A stretch of 35,436 nucleotides of DNA, from positions 1 through 35,436 of the forward strand of contig VGMY01000021.1 of the NCBI GenBank assembly GCA_016866255.1. Direction: 5' to 3'. Every line of letters starts with the position of its first letter. Positions within the stretch are counted from its first letter, which is position 1. Below, in pieces: positions 16,798 to 24,668 of the stretch. The position numbers and the translations under genes are program-made. This DNA comes from Bacteroidota bacterium (GTDB lineage: Bacteria > Bacteroidota > Bacteroidia > Flavobacteriales_D > Crocinitomicaceae). The notes under the pieces are model-generated. The model did not search any database. It was given only the letters and a program-made list of their open reading frames with translations, and had not been told where the DNA came from.

Positions 16798-17430
16798 ATG
16801 CGATTGGGGTTTTTCTTTCTGCCCTTGTTTTGTTGCCAGCTGACCTTTGGGCAAAATCTTATCCATGATACTGCGAACGTTGTTCAAATCTCAGGTGTCG
16901 TTATCGGAGAGGACGAACTAAAACCCTTACCCTATTCTACGATTTGGAATAGAACATTGCATCGTGGAGTTATCTCTGATTACTTAGGGTTCTTCACCTT
17001 GGTTTCCTTTCCCGGCGACACCCTCGTGTTCAACTTTATGGGCTACAAGTCATCATCCTACATCATTCCCGATAGTTTGGTAGATAATCGTTACTCTCTG
17101 GTTCATATGCTCGAACGAGATACCTTAAACATGCCTGAGGTAGTGGTTTATCCCTGGCCATCCCGGGAAGAATTTGCCCGATATTTCGTCAACATGAATC
17201 CTTACGAAGACGCAATGCGTCGGGCACAACGTGAACTTTCCAACGAATCCCTCGCTTTTACAGCAGCCAAAATGAGCAACGATGCCTCACTCGCTTACGG
17301 TTACCTGCAAAATCAGAGGTTGACCAAACTTTACACGAATGGACAACTACCTGCCAATAACCTTTTCAATCCGTACGCGTGGGCAAGGTTAATCGAAGAT
17401 TGGAAAGCCGGAAAACTGAGGCGTCAGTGA
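16798..17430 (+). CDS. secreted protein with carboxypeptidase-regulatory-like domain
   Basis: 210 residues with signal peptide MRLGFFFLPLFCCQLTFGQ. Residues about 28-100 (VVIGEDELKPLPYSTIWNRTLHRGVISDYLGFF then DTLVFNFMGYKSS) follow the pattern of the CarboxypepD_reg-like beta-sandwich found at the start of many Bacteroidota envelope proteins, but there is no TonB plug or barrel after it. The rest is charged and helical. Role unknown, probably periplasmic. The frame is open to a GTG at 16741, but the ATG at 16798 starts the signal peptide. It ends 7 nt inside the convergent HD gene. Confidence 0.78.
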   Translation: MRLGFFFLPLFCCQLTFGQNLIHDTANVVQISGVVIGEDELKPLPYSTIWNRTLHRGVISDYLGFFTLVSFPGDTLVFNFMGYKSSSYIIPDSLVDNRYSLVHMLERDTLNMPEVVVYPWPSREEFARYFVNMNPYEDAMRRAQRELSNESLAFTAAKMSNDASLAYGYLQNQRLTKLYTNGQLPANNLFNPYAWARLIEDWKAGKLRRQ

Positions 17431-18668
17431 TACGTTGGATAGGCCAAAAAATACTTCTCCACAGGCTTTGCCAAAGCTGAAATGTTCAGATTGTCCGAGG
17501 CTCGGGGCAAATCCACCAATTCGCCGTATTTGTTCAACAACATAATGCTCTGTTTTCCCTGCGTGTATGCTTTGTTGACCAATAAGTCGTGATACACCAT
17601 AAAATCTACGTCTGCGGAGGAAAAACCCATTTGGGCCTTTACAAACTCTTTTTCTAAGGCAATTCGGTCGGGGGAAAAAGGATGGGTAGCAATTTCAATT
17701 TTAAATAAATTACGATGGATTATGCTGGAGCAAAGCAACGATAAAACCTGATCCTCGTGATATTGCCATACTTTTATTGCCCCCCAAATATCGTGATCAT
17801 CCAATTGCGCAAATGCATCCAGGTATTTTGGATCGTTCAAAAAGTGCTCTTTCGTTACATCATTGGCAAGGAACAATTCCAGCGCTGGCGAAGCGAAAAG
17901 ACGCGTTCTTTGTTGAGCGAGATACTTTGCACGCCGCAATGCATGAATCAGCATGTATTCTGCCGCGACCACGGTTTTGTGGAGATATACCTGCCAGTAC
18001 ATCAACCTTCTCGCCACAATAAACTTTTCGACCGAATAAATCGCTTTTTCTTCCAGAACCAGTTGCCCCTCGTGCACTGAAAGCATTTCAATTAAACGGT
18101 CTGTTCCAATTATCCCTTCGCTAACCCCGCTGTAAAAACTATCGCGGTTTAAATAATCCATTCGATCCATATCCAGCTGACTGGAGACGAGCTGATGTAA
18201 AAACGGCTTTGAATATTGATTACTGAAAATAAGTTGTGCTCGCCGTAAATCTTCCCCAAAAATTTTAGTAAGGCGATCGATGAACATGCCACTGATTTCT
18301 TCATGGCTGATTCCATGTACGATATCGTACTCGAGCGCATGACTAAAGGGGCCATGTCCAATGTCGTGCAACAAGATGGCTAACCGAGCAGCTCGTTCCT
18401 CTTCAGCGCTTATTTCTTGTCCTTTTCTGCGAAGTACCCCAATGGCAAGGGTCATGAGATGCATCGCGCCTAAGACGTGGGTGTACCGCGTATGTTGTGC
18501 GCCGGGATACACCAGGTTAGAAAGCCCTAATTGCATAATTCTTCTCAACCGCTGTAGGTAAGGATGATTCATTACATCGAAAATCAGGTCGTCGGGAATG
18601 GAAATAAACCCGTACAAGGGGTCGTTGATGATTTTCTTTTTGTTGGAGGGTGCGTTAGGAGGAAGCAA
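17424..18668 (-). CDS. HD-domain phosphohydrolase (dGTPase-like superfamily)
   Basis: 414 residues. The HD metal site is visible as His64 (RYTHVLGAMH), His101-Asp102 (LLHDIGHGPFSH) and an Asp in SSQLDMDRMDYLNRD (about 166-168). The layout matches the stand-alone HD proteins related to dNTP triphosphohydrolases (GFISIPDDL ... HPYLQRLRRIMQLG near the N-terminus). The substrate is unknown. No ATG precedes the conserved N-terminus in frame; TTG at 18668 is the best start and sits inside a 12-bp palindrome (18663-18674). A perfect -7 box lies 26 nt upstream. Confidence 0.88.
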   Translation of the reverse strand: MLPPNAPSNKKKIINDPLYGFISIPDDLIFDVMNHPYLQRLRRIMQLGLSNLVYPGAQHTRYTHVLGAMHLMTLAIGVLRRKGQEISAEEERAARLAILLHDIGHGPFSHALEYDIVHGISHEEISGMFIDRLTKIFGEDLRRAQLIFSNQYSKPFLHQLVSSQLDMDRMDYLNRDSFYSGVSEGIIGTDRLIEMLSVHEGQLVLEEKAIYSVEKFIVARRLMYWQVYLHKTVVAAEYMLIHALRRAKYLAQQRTRLFASPALELFLANDVTKEHFLNDPKYLDAFAQLDDHDIWGAIKVWQYHEDQVLSLLCSSIIHRNLFKIEIATHPFSPDRIALEKEFVKAQMGFSSADVDFMVYHDLLVNKAYTQGKQSIMLLNKYGELVDLPRASDNLNISALAKPVEKYFLAYPTYH

Positions 18669-18693
18669 TTGCTTAATTTTACAAACTACGATA

Positions 18694-18701
18694 CAAACTT
18701 A
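18694..18701 (-). promoter_or_regulatory. -7 promoter box of the HD-domain gene
   Basis: Read on the minus strand this is TAAGTTTG, a perfect TAnnTTTG match. It predicts a transcript start about 20 nt before the TTG start codon and supports that start. It lies in the 47-nt divergent gap shared with porX. Confidence 0.45.
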
Positions 18702-18715
18702 ATCAAATAAAAGCA

Positions 18716-20257
18716 ATGGGTAAAATACTTTGGGCTGATGACGAAATCGACTTACTAAAACCGCACATTTTATTTCTCGAATCAAAAGGCTATCGGGTAG
18801 ATTGCACAACCAACGGAATGGACGCCATTGAAAAATCCGAAGAAAACCGATACGACGTCATTTTTCTGGATGAAAACATGCCGGGCATCAGCGGTTTGGA
18901 GGCGCTCACCAAAATCAAAGAAATTAACCCGCTGGTTCCGGTAGTGATGATTACCAAGAGTGAGGAGGAATTCATCATGGAAGAAGCCATAGGAAGCAAG
19001 ATTGCTGACTATTTAATCAAACCCGTAAATCCCAGCCAAATCCTTTTGAGCCTGAAAAAGATATTGAATCAGGCGCAATTGGTATCCCAAAAAACGAACA
19101 TCAATTACCAACAGGAATTTCGCCAATTGGGGATGCAATTAAATCATCGTCTGAGTGCCAATGAATGGACAGAAATGTACAAGAAATTGGTTTATTGGGA
19201 GTTGGAATTAGAGCAGGCCGAAGACAAAGCCATGAAAGAAATTTTCGACATGCAGAAAAAAGAGGCCAACCAACTTTTTTGTGATTTCATAGAGACCTAC
19301 TACCTCGATTGGTTGAATGGCACCGAAGAAATGCCCTACATGTTGCACAACATGATCCGAACAAGGGTTCTCCCCCAAATCGGAAAAGACAAATTAGCGG
19401 TCTTAGTCATTGATAATCTGCGCTTCGACCAATGGAAAGTTTTAGAGCCTTACATCTGTAAATCCTATGAAAAAACCGAGGAATATGTGATTTATTCCAT
19501 TCTTCCTACCGCAACGCATTATGCCAGAAACGCATTTTTTGCAGGTTTACTTCCCTCCGAAATCGAAAAAAAATTTCCCCAATTTTGGAGATATGAAGAG
19601 GACGAAGGAAGTAAAAACCAATTCGAAAAAGAATTATTGGAACAACAACTAAAGCGACTCAGTAAGCAATGTAAATGGAGCTATCACAAGATAACCCACC
19701 TTGAAGCTGGAAAAAAACTTAACGATCAATTCAACCAGATCCAAGACAACGATGTGAATTTTGTTGTCTACAATTTCGTGGATATGCTTTCGCATGCTCG
19801 AACAGAAATGGAAGTAATACGCGAATTAGCCAACGATGAAGCTGCTTACCGTTCGCTTACCAAGTCTTGGTTTGAGCACTCCCCCTTGCACGATTTAATC
19901 CAAAAATTCAGAGAGTCGGGCACGCGACTTTTCATAACGACAGATCACGGCACCGTAAAAGTGACCCGACCTGTGAAAATTGTCGGCGAACGCAACACCA
20001 ACAGCAATTTACGGTACAAAGTAGGACGCGGACTCAATTATGATAAAAAAGAAGTATTCGTCGTTAATAAACCCTCCGAAGCCTTCTTACCCCAGATAAA
20101 ACTCTCTAATGAATACGTTTTTGCCCGCGAAGCCGACTTCTTCGTTTACCCTAATAATTATAACCACTTTGTAAATCACTTTGGAAATACGTTCCAACAC
20201 GGCGGCATATCCATGGAAGAAGTTCTTATACCATTTATCGAACTGCAACCGAAATAA
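18716..20257 (+). CDS. porX: PorX-type response regulator with PglZ domain
   Basis: 513 residues. The receiver domain (1-120) has acidic pocket Asp8/Asp9, phospho-acceptor Asp52 (FLDENMPG), Thr80 and Lys102. A helical linker (about 125-215) leads to a PglZ domain of the alkaline-phosphatase superfamily (about 225-513) with VLVIDNLRFDQW (Asp233), the Thr-containing SILPTATHYARNAFF and ITTDHGTVKV, the metal- and nucleophile-bearing segments. PorX, with the sensor PorY and sigma factor SigP, controls T9SS genes, and PglZ-dependent phosphodiesterase activity has been reported. There is no DNA-binding domain. The porY and sigP genes are not in the window. The DUF1501 protein at 24665-26308 is a likely T9SS cargo. 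Confidence 0.92.
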   Translation: MGKILWADDEIDLLKPHILFLESKGYRVDCTTNGMDAIEKSEENRYDVIFLDENMPGISGLEALTKIKEINPLVPVVMITKSEEEFIMEEAIGSKIADYLIKPVNPSQILLSLKKILNQAQLVSQKTNINYQQEFRQLGMQLNHRLSANEWTEMYKKLVYWELELEQAEDKAMKEIFDMQKKEANQLFCDFIETYYLDWLNGTEEMPYMLHNMIRTRVLPQIGKDKLAVLVIDNLRFDQWKVLEPYICKSYEKTEEYVIYSILPTATHYARNAFFAGLLPSEIEKKFPQFWRYEEDEGSKNQFEKELLEQQLKRLSKQCKWSYHKITHLEAGKKLNDQFNQIQDNDVNFVVYNFVDMLSHARTEMEVIRELANDEAAYRSLTKSWFEHSPLHDLIQKFRESGTRLFITTDHGTVKVTRPVKIVGERNTNSNLRYKVGRGLNYDKKEVFVVNKPSEAFLPQIKLSNEYVFAREADFFVYPNNYNHFVNHFGNTFQHGGISMEEVLIPFIELQPK

Positions 20258-20297
20258 GTTTTACAAGGTCGGATTCTTTCGAAATAAGCGATTGTTG

Positions 20298-20305
20298 TAC
20301 CTTTG
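20298..20305 (+). promoter_or_regulatory. -7 promoter box of sufS, leaderless type
   Basis: TACCTTTG, a perfect TAnnTTTG match, ends 4 nt before the sufS ATG (20310). A transcript start 4-5 nt after the box would coincide with the ATG. The possible -33 element (TTC at 20278-20280) is weak. Confidence 0.5.
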
Positions 20306-20309
20306 TACC

Positions 20310-21530
20310 ATGAAATCGTTCGATGTTGTTCAAGTGCGCAAGGACTTCCCTATTTTACAGGAAAAAGTAAACGGAAAGCCGTTAATTTATTTCGATAACG
20401 GTGCCTCCTCCCAGAAACCTCAACGCGTTATTGACCGGGTGTCGGCCTATTACGAACACGAGCATTCCAACGTACACCGCGGAGTCCATTTTCTAAGTAA
20501 CCAAGCAACCTTGGCCTATGAAGCCGCTCGAGCCCGTATCGCAGCGTTTCTCAACGCTTCCTCACCTCAGGAAATTATTTTTACCAAAGGAACAACGGAC
20601 GCCATCAACACGGTCGCCTTCAGTTTTGGGGAAACGATGCATCCAGGTGATGAAATCCTCATTACCGGAATGGAACACCACTCCAACATTGTCCCTTGGC
20701 AAATGCTCTGTGAGCGGCGAGGCTGCATCTTGAAGGTGCTCCCCGTTTTGGAGAACGGTACCCTCGACATATCGAAATTGGACCATCTTCTTTCGGAGAA
20801 GACCAAATTGGTCAGTGTGGTGCATGTTTCCAACAGCTTGGGAACCGTTAATCCGGTGAAAGAAATTATTGTTAAAGCCCACGGCATGGGGGCCAAAGTA
20901 CTGCTCGACGCGGCCCAAAGCGTTCAACATCTTCCCGTCGATGTGCAAAATTTAGACTGCGACTTTCTTGCCTTCGGCGGCCATAAAATTTTTGCACCAA
21001 CAGGAATTGGCGTGCTTTACGGTAAGAAAGAACTGATGGAATCCCTTCCACCCTACCAAGGAGGCGGAGATATGATCGAACACGTTACCTTTGAAAAAAC
21101 AACCTACAACACCCTTCCACTTAAGTTTGAGGCCGGAACGCCCAACATTTGCGGCGTATTAGCTCTGGCTGAAGCCATTGACTATTTATCATCAATTGAT
21201 CCATTGGGCGCTTTTCGGCATGAAAAGGAGCTCGGAAGTTACCTTCGTGATAGCATGCGAGAAATACCAAAAATCAGATTCATCGGCGAGGCCCCTGATA
21301 CCTGCAGCACCTTATCGTTTCTTATTGGTGACCTGCATCCCTTTGATGTAGGCACCTTATTGGATCAACAAGGGATAGCGGTTAGAACCGGACACCATTG
21401 CACCCAACCCTTGATGGAACAGTTTAAGATTCCGGGAACAGTAAGGGCATCCCTGGCGTTTTATAACACCCGCGAAGAAATTGATGAATTCGTGAAGGCT
21501 TTACAACGGTCCATTCAAATACTATCATGA
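20310..21530 (+). CDS. sufS: SufS-type cysteine desulfurase
   Basis: 406 residues, the same length as E. coli SufS. Removes sulfur from cysteine as a persulfide for Fe-S cluster assembly. PLP-binding Lys226 (FGGHKIFAPTG) and persulfide-forming Cys364 (RTGHHCTQP) fall at the E. coli positions. The frame is open to 20181 inside porX, but that extension is unrelated to the family and MKSFDVVQVRKDFP is the natural start. The stop overlaps sufE by 4 nt. Confidence 0.96.
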   Translation: MKSFDVVQVRKDFPILQEKVNGKPLIYFDNGASSQKPQRVIDRVSAYYEHEHSNVHRGVHFLSNQATLAYEAARARIAAFLNASSPQEIIFTKGTTDAINTVAFSFGETMHPGDEILITGMEHHSNIVPWQMLCERRGCILKVLPVLENGTLDISKLDHLLSEKTKLVSVVHVSNSLGTVNPVKEIIVKAHGMGAKVLLDAAQSVQHLPVDVQNLDCDFLAFGGHKIFAPTGIGVLYGKKELMESLPPYQGGGDMIEHVTFEKTTYNTLPLKFEAGTPNICGVLALAEAIDYLSSIDPLGAFRHEKELGSYLRDSMREIPKIRFIGEAPDTCSTLSFLIGDLHPFDVGTLLDQQGIAVRTGHHCTQPLMEQFKIPGTVRASLAFYNTREEIDEFVKALQRSIQILS

Positions 21531-21949
21531 GGAAAAGCATCAACGAGTTGCAAGATGAGGTCATCAATGAGTTTGCCATCTTCGAGGATTGGATGGACAA
21601 ATACGAATATCTGATCGACTTGGGAAAAGAACTCCCCCTCATTGATGAAGCCAAGAAATCCGAGGACCGATTAATTCATGGGTGCCAATCCCGTGTTTGG
21701 GTCGATGCTCAAATATCCGATGGAATGCTTGTGTTTACAGCAGATTCGGAGGCCATCATTACCAAGGGAATCATCAGCCTGCTAATTAGAATTCTCTCGA
21801 ACCAAACCCCGGAGAACATTGTTAAGAGTGAATTGTATTTTATTGGTAAGATTGGTTTGCAGGAGCACCTGTCGCCTACTCGCGCCAACGGACTTACAGG
21901 CATGATCAACCGCCTTAAAAGTGAGGCATTGAAGCAACTGACTCCATGA
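21527..21949 (+). CDS. sufE: SufE sulfur acceptor
   Basis: 140 residues. Takes the persulfide from SufS and passes it to the SufBCD scaffold. The active Cys53 lies in LIHGCQSRVWVDA, matching E. coli Cys51. It overlaps sufS and the DUF59 gene by 4 nt on each side, so the three are translated together. sufBCD are not in the window. Confidence 0.95.
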   Translation: MRKSINELQDEVINEFAIFEDWMDKYEYLIDLGKELPLIDEAKKSEDRLIHGCQSRVWVDAQISDGMLVFTADSEAIITKGIISLLIRILSNQTPENIVKSELYFIGKIGLQEHLSPTRANGLTGMINRLKSEALKQLTP

Positions 21950-22251
21950 TTGAATTAGAAAACGATATAGTTAAAACGCTAAAAACGATTTACGATCCAG
22001 AAATTCCCGTGGATATTTTTGAGTTAGGCTTGATTTACGAAATCCGCATCAACGACGACCGATTCGTTGACATCGACATGACCTTGACGTCGCCAAATTG
22101 TCCGGTGGCAGAAACCCTACCCAAAGAGGTCGAAGATAAAGTCAAGGGCATGGAGCAAGTTTTGGATTGCAAAGTGCACATTGTTTTTGATCCTCCTTGG
22201 GATAAGGATATGATGTCGGATGAAGCCAAATTGGAGTTAGGGTTCCTTTAG
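21946..22251 (+). CDS. DUF59/MIP18-family Fe-S assembly protein (SufT-like)
   Basis: 101 residues, a single MIP18 domain: ENDIVKTLKTIYDPEIPVDIFELGLIYEI, then the conserved cysteine Cys52 in TLTSPNCPVAETLP, and a final VHIVFDPPWDKDMMSDEAK segment. The family helps mature or transfer Fe-S clusters. Its place directly after sufE supports that role. It ends 1 nt from the convergent lipoprotein gene. Confidence 0.9.
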   Translation: MIELENDIVKTLKTIYDPEIPVDIFELGLIYEIRINDDRFVDIDMTLTSPNCPVAETLPKEVEDKVKGMEQVLDCKVHIVFDPPWDKDMMSDEAKLELGFL

Positions 22252-22252
22252 C

Positions 22253-22669
22253 CTATTGCTTCTCAAATACGTAGCGAAATCGGCAATTGGACAGAGGGTC
22301 GTAGTACTCCAACTCCAAATCGTCGCGCGTTATCACGAATATCCGATTTTTTAAGGTGTCGTTGTCTTGCAACCAATTCAATTCGTTGTTCTCCAAATGC
22401 ATAACATAGTTGCCGTTCAAATTAAGAGAGTCAACCACATTTCCTTGAAATGTCACAAAATCAGAAACCACCAATCCTTGCACCGAAGTTTCTGAGAAGC
22501 TTAAATTGCCGTTTGGAATATGGTCAAAAAAAGTAAATCCATCAGCATTTTGTAGGCGCACCATAGCGCAATTCCACGTGCCTTGGAGGTATCGGGTGTA
22601 GCGCTTTTCTTTGTTGCACGCAGCACAACAAAGGATTGAACTCACCAATAAAACCCACCGCTTTTTCAT
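22253..22669 (-). CDS. small lipoprotein, lipocalin-like, unknown function
   Basis: 138 residues. The N-terminus is a lipoprotein signal (KKRWVLLVSSILCCAAC) with lipobox ending at Cys18. The mature part opens with YLQGTWN, a start often seen in Bacteroidota lipocalin-like domains, and continues with alternating short strands (NLSFSETSVQG, GNYVMHLENNELNWLQDNDT, FRYVFEK). No catalytic motif is visible. It is the last gene of the DUF1800 cluster and overlaps the gene before it by 4 nt. Confidence 0.72.
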   Translation of the reverse strand: MKKRWVLLVSSILCCAACNKEKRYTRYLQGTWNCAMVRLQNADGFTFFDHIPNGNLSFSETSVQGLVVSDFVTFQGNVVDSLNLNGNYVMHLENNELNWLQDNDTLKNRIFVITRDDLELEYYDPLSNCRFRYVFEKQ

Positions 22670-23844
22670 TCACCCTCCACCAATTTAACCAAACTCGACC
22701 TGGATAATTTAATGCTGCCAATGCGGTTATAGCTCCCCATAATTCGCACCTTTGCCAACATCAACAACTCGCCATAAGGTGTAAAAACCATGTCGCAAGC
22801 CTCAATAGGAACATTTTTGCTTAGGTAGGTGCTTTTCACCTTTTTGCCGCTTTCATCGTATAATTTTAACACCAACTGGTTACTACGGCTTGAAGCTAAA
22901 AACGCGAGGTAGTTTTTACCCAAAATGGTCATTTGCCTGATGATCGTGGGCAAAGTATGGTTCAATTCCGCATCGCCTTGGGCTTCGATACTGGTAGCCA
23001 TCGCTATTGCAGAAGGATTCAATACCGCTTTGGGATTCATAAAAACATTTTCACCGGATGTCCGAGCCAAGGCAAAAGTATTGGAACCCAAGGGATGTAG
23101 CGAAGAAATTCCTCCGTCCATGGCCGCTCCATTGTAAACCCCGCTAAACTGTAAATCGCTATCGAAAAACACGGTGGAAAAGGAGTAGTTGTAAAAGGCG
23201 TTTACCGCAAAATAATCCTTTTCGGGGGTCGATTGAATGAAAAAAGGGTATTGTTTTCCGGTGTGCATCACATGCTTCAACAGCAGATCATCTACATTGG
23301 CGGATATGCTCAACGCACCAACCCTAACAACAGTATCCAAAGCTTGACTCACCTGGTGAATGACCGTCATTTGAGACGACAAAGGACAACTCATGAGGTA
23401 CAAATCCGTTCCGTTGTAATAGGCGTGCAACGGATAGCTTACCTCCTCCAGATGGGAAATTTGGATGACTTGCCGGCTATTTTCGTCGATGCGTAAAATT
23501 CGGGCATCCAATTCAAGGGGATCCATGCACACCAAGTACAGCTGCTGGTTGATATTCAACAACGAAGGAACGGCATTCACGTACTGCTCGGGCAATTCCA
23601 AATTCCATTCGAAATTTCCATCCTTGTCCATTTTCATCAAGTGAATACGCCATCCGTCGTAGGCGCTTAGCACGAAATACCCGTTATCAACCGTTGCTTT
23701 GGTCATGGAAAGCGGAGAAAACGAACGATTTCCGTTTTGATCATCGTATATTTTAACGAAAGGGAGGGAGCTTTTATCCGGTTTTTCGCACGAAAACAAG
23801 CCCAAAACCACCCCCAATATCAAGGTCAAAATGCTACGTTTCAT
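22666..23844 (-). CDS. lipoprotein of unknown function, possible beta-propeller
   Basis: About 392 residues from the chosen start, MKRSILTLILGVVLGLFSC, a signal with a lipobox ending at Cys19. The body has repeated strand-rich units such as NGYFVLSAYDGWRIHLMKMD, QQLYLVCMDPLELDARILRID and SNTFALARTSGENVFM, suggestive of a propeller like those in other Bacteroidota surface lipoproteins. An ATG at 23850 is also in frame; 23844 is preferred because it gives a clean n-region and a TGATG stop/start overlap with the barrel gene. Confidence 0.75.
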   Translation of the reverse strand: MKRSILTLILGVVLGLFSCEKPDKSSLPFVKIYDDQNGNRSFSPLSMTKATVDNGYFVLSAYDGWRIHLMKMDKDGNFEWNLELPEQYVNAVPSLLNINQQLYLVCMDPLELDARILRIDENSRQVIQISHLEEVSYPLHAYYNGTDLYLMSCPLSSQMTVIHQVSQALDTVVRVGALSISANVDDLLLKHVMHTGKQYPFFIQSTPEKDYFAVNAFYNYSFSTVFFDSDLQFSGVYNGAAMDGGISSLHPLGSNTFALARTSGENVFMNPKAVLNPSAIAMATSIEAQGDAELNHTLPTIIRQMTILGKNYLAFLASSRSNQLVLKLYDESGKKVKSTYLSKNVPIEACDMVFTPYGELLMLAKVRIMGSYNRIGSIKLSRSSLVKLVEGE

Positions 23845-24668
23845 CACCATTTTTTATGTAAAGGAACCATTACTGTTGCTAAGATGTTCAAGCTCAATAA
23901 ATTGAATTTATCCTGGACGTCCAAGTACTCGGTGGCCATTCCCGTGTAATCTGCGTAACGGTCAAATTCATTGATGCTCGTTCGCATGTTATAGCTCAAG
24001 GTTCCCGATATACTGAAGGCTACGTGTTCTCGGTAATAGGAAATCCCCCCTCCCCCAAGAAGGGCAACATTAAATCGGTTTAGATGAGGGGTGAATTCAG
24101 CTACCGAAGAGGAGGTCGCTGACTTGCGATCCACGTCGTTGTCGATGTAATTGTCCTCAAACACCTGTTTGCTGGCGAAATAGGCAATGTCTGCCGAAAT
24201 TCCCGTCTGCAAAAATGGGGAAAACCTCAAGCGTGAAAAATCAAAGCGTAGCAAGAACGGAATTCTCACACTGGAAATCTTTTGTCGATGAAGGAATTCT
24301 TTGTAGACCTCTCCCCCCATAATGGTATCCGACCAATGATAACTGTTCATGTAACTGTAGCGCTGAGTTTGAAAACAAGGCTGGGATATTATGGAAAACT
24401 GGGGCGTGAACGCAAACGAAGCATGTAAACCGTATATTCCTCCGCTGTTTTGAAATAAGTTTCCATACTGTTTTTCATAATCTTCCTTGGTAGATTGCGG
24501 GGTAGCTTCCAACAAACTAAAGCGTTCGTCCAAGACCGGCTGCGTGAATCCCATTCCCATATTGATGCCAAAAAAATAGCGGTCTTTTCGGTATTGATGC
24601 TTTCTGCTTTGCGCATGAACGCCCTGCATCAGGGAAAACAGCACTAAAAACCCCCAAAAATTCTTCAT
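23844..24668 (-). CDS. outer-membrane beta-barrel protein (PorT/OMP_b-brl-like)
   Basis: 274 residues with signal peptide KNFWGFLVLFSLMQGVHAQ. The mature chain has alternating amphipathic strands (GIYGLHASFAFTPQFSIISQPCF..., SSVRIPFLLRFDFSRLRFSPFLQTGISADIAYF, VALLGGGGISYYREHVAFSI) that fit an eight-to-ten-strand barrel of the PorT/OMP_b-brl type. I cannot assign a substrate or partner. It lies in the middle of the DUF1800-DUF1501 cluster, overlapping genes on both sides by 4 and 1 nt. Confidence 0.78.
   Translation of the reverse strand: MKNFWGFLVLFSLMQGVHAQSRKHQYRKDRYFFGINMGMGFTQPVLDERFSLLEATPQSTKEDYEKQYGNLFQNSGGIYGLHASFAFTPQFSIISQPCFQTQRYSYMNSYHWSDTIMGGEVYKEFLHRQKISSVRIPFLLRFDFSRLRFSPFLQTGISADIAYFASKQVFEDNYIDNDVDRKSATSSSVAEFTPHLNRFNVALLGGGGISYYREHVAFSISGTLSYNMRTSINEFDRYADYTGMATEYLDVQDKFNLLSLNILATVMVPLHKKW

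Noticed and set aside
20181..20309. A longer sufS beginning inside porX
   Set aside because: The extra 43 residues do not belong to the SufS family and would pass through the promoter box at 20298-20305; 406 residues from 20310 is the normal length.
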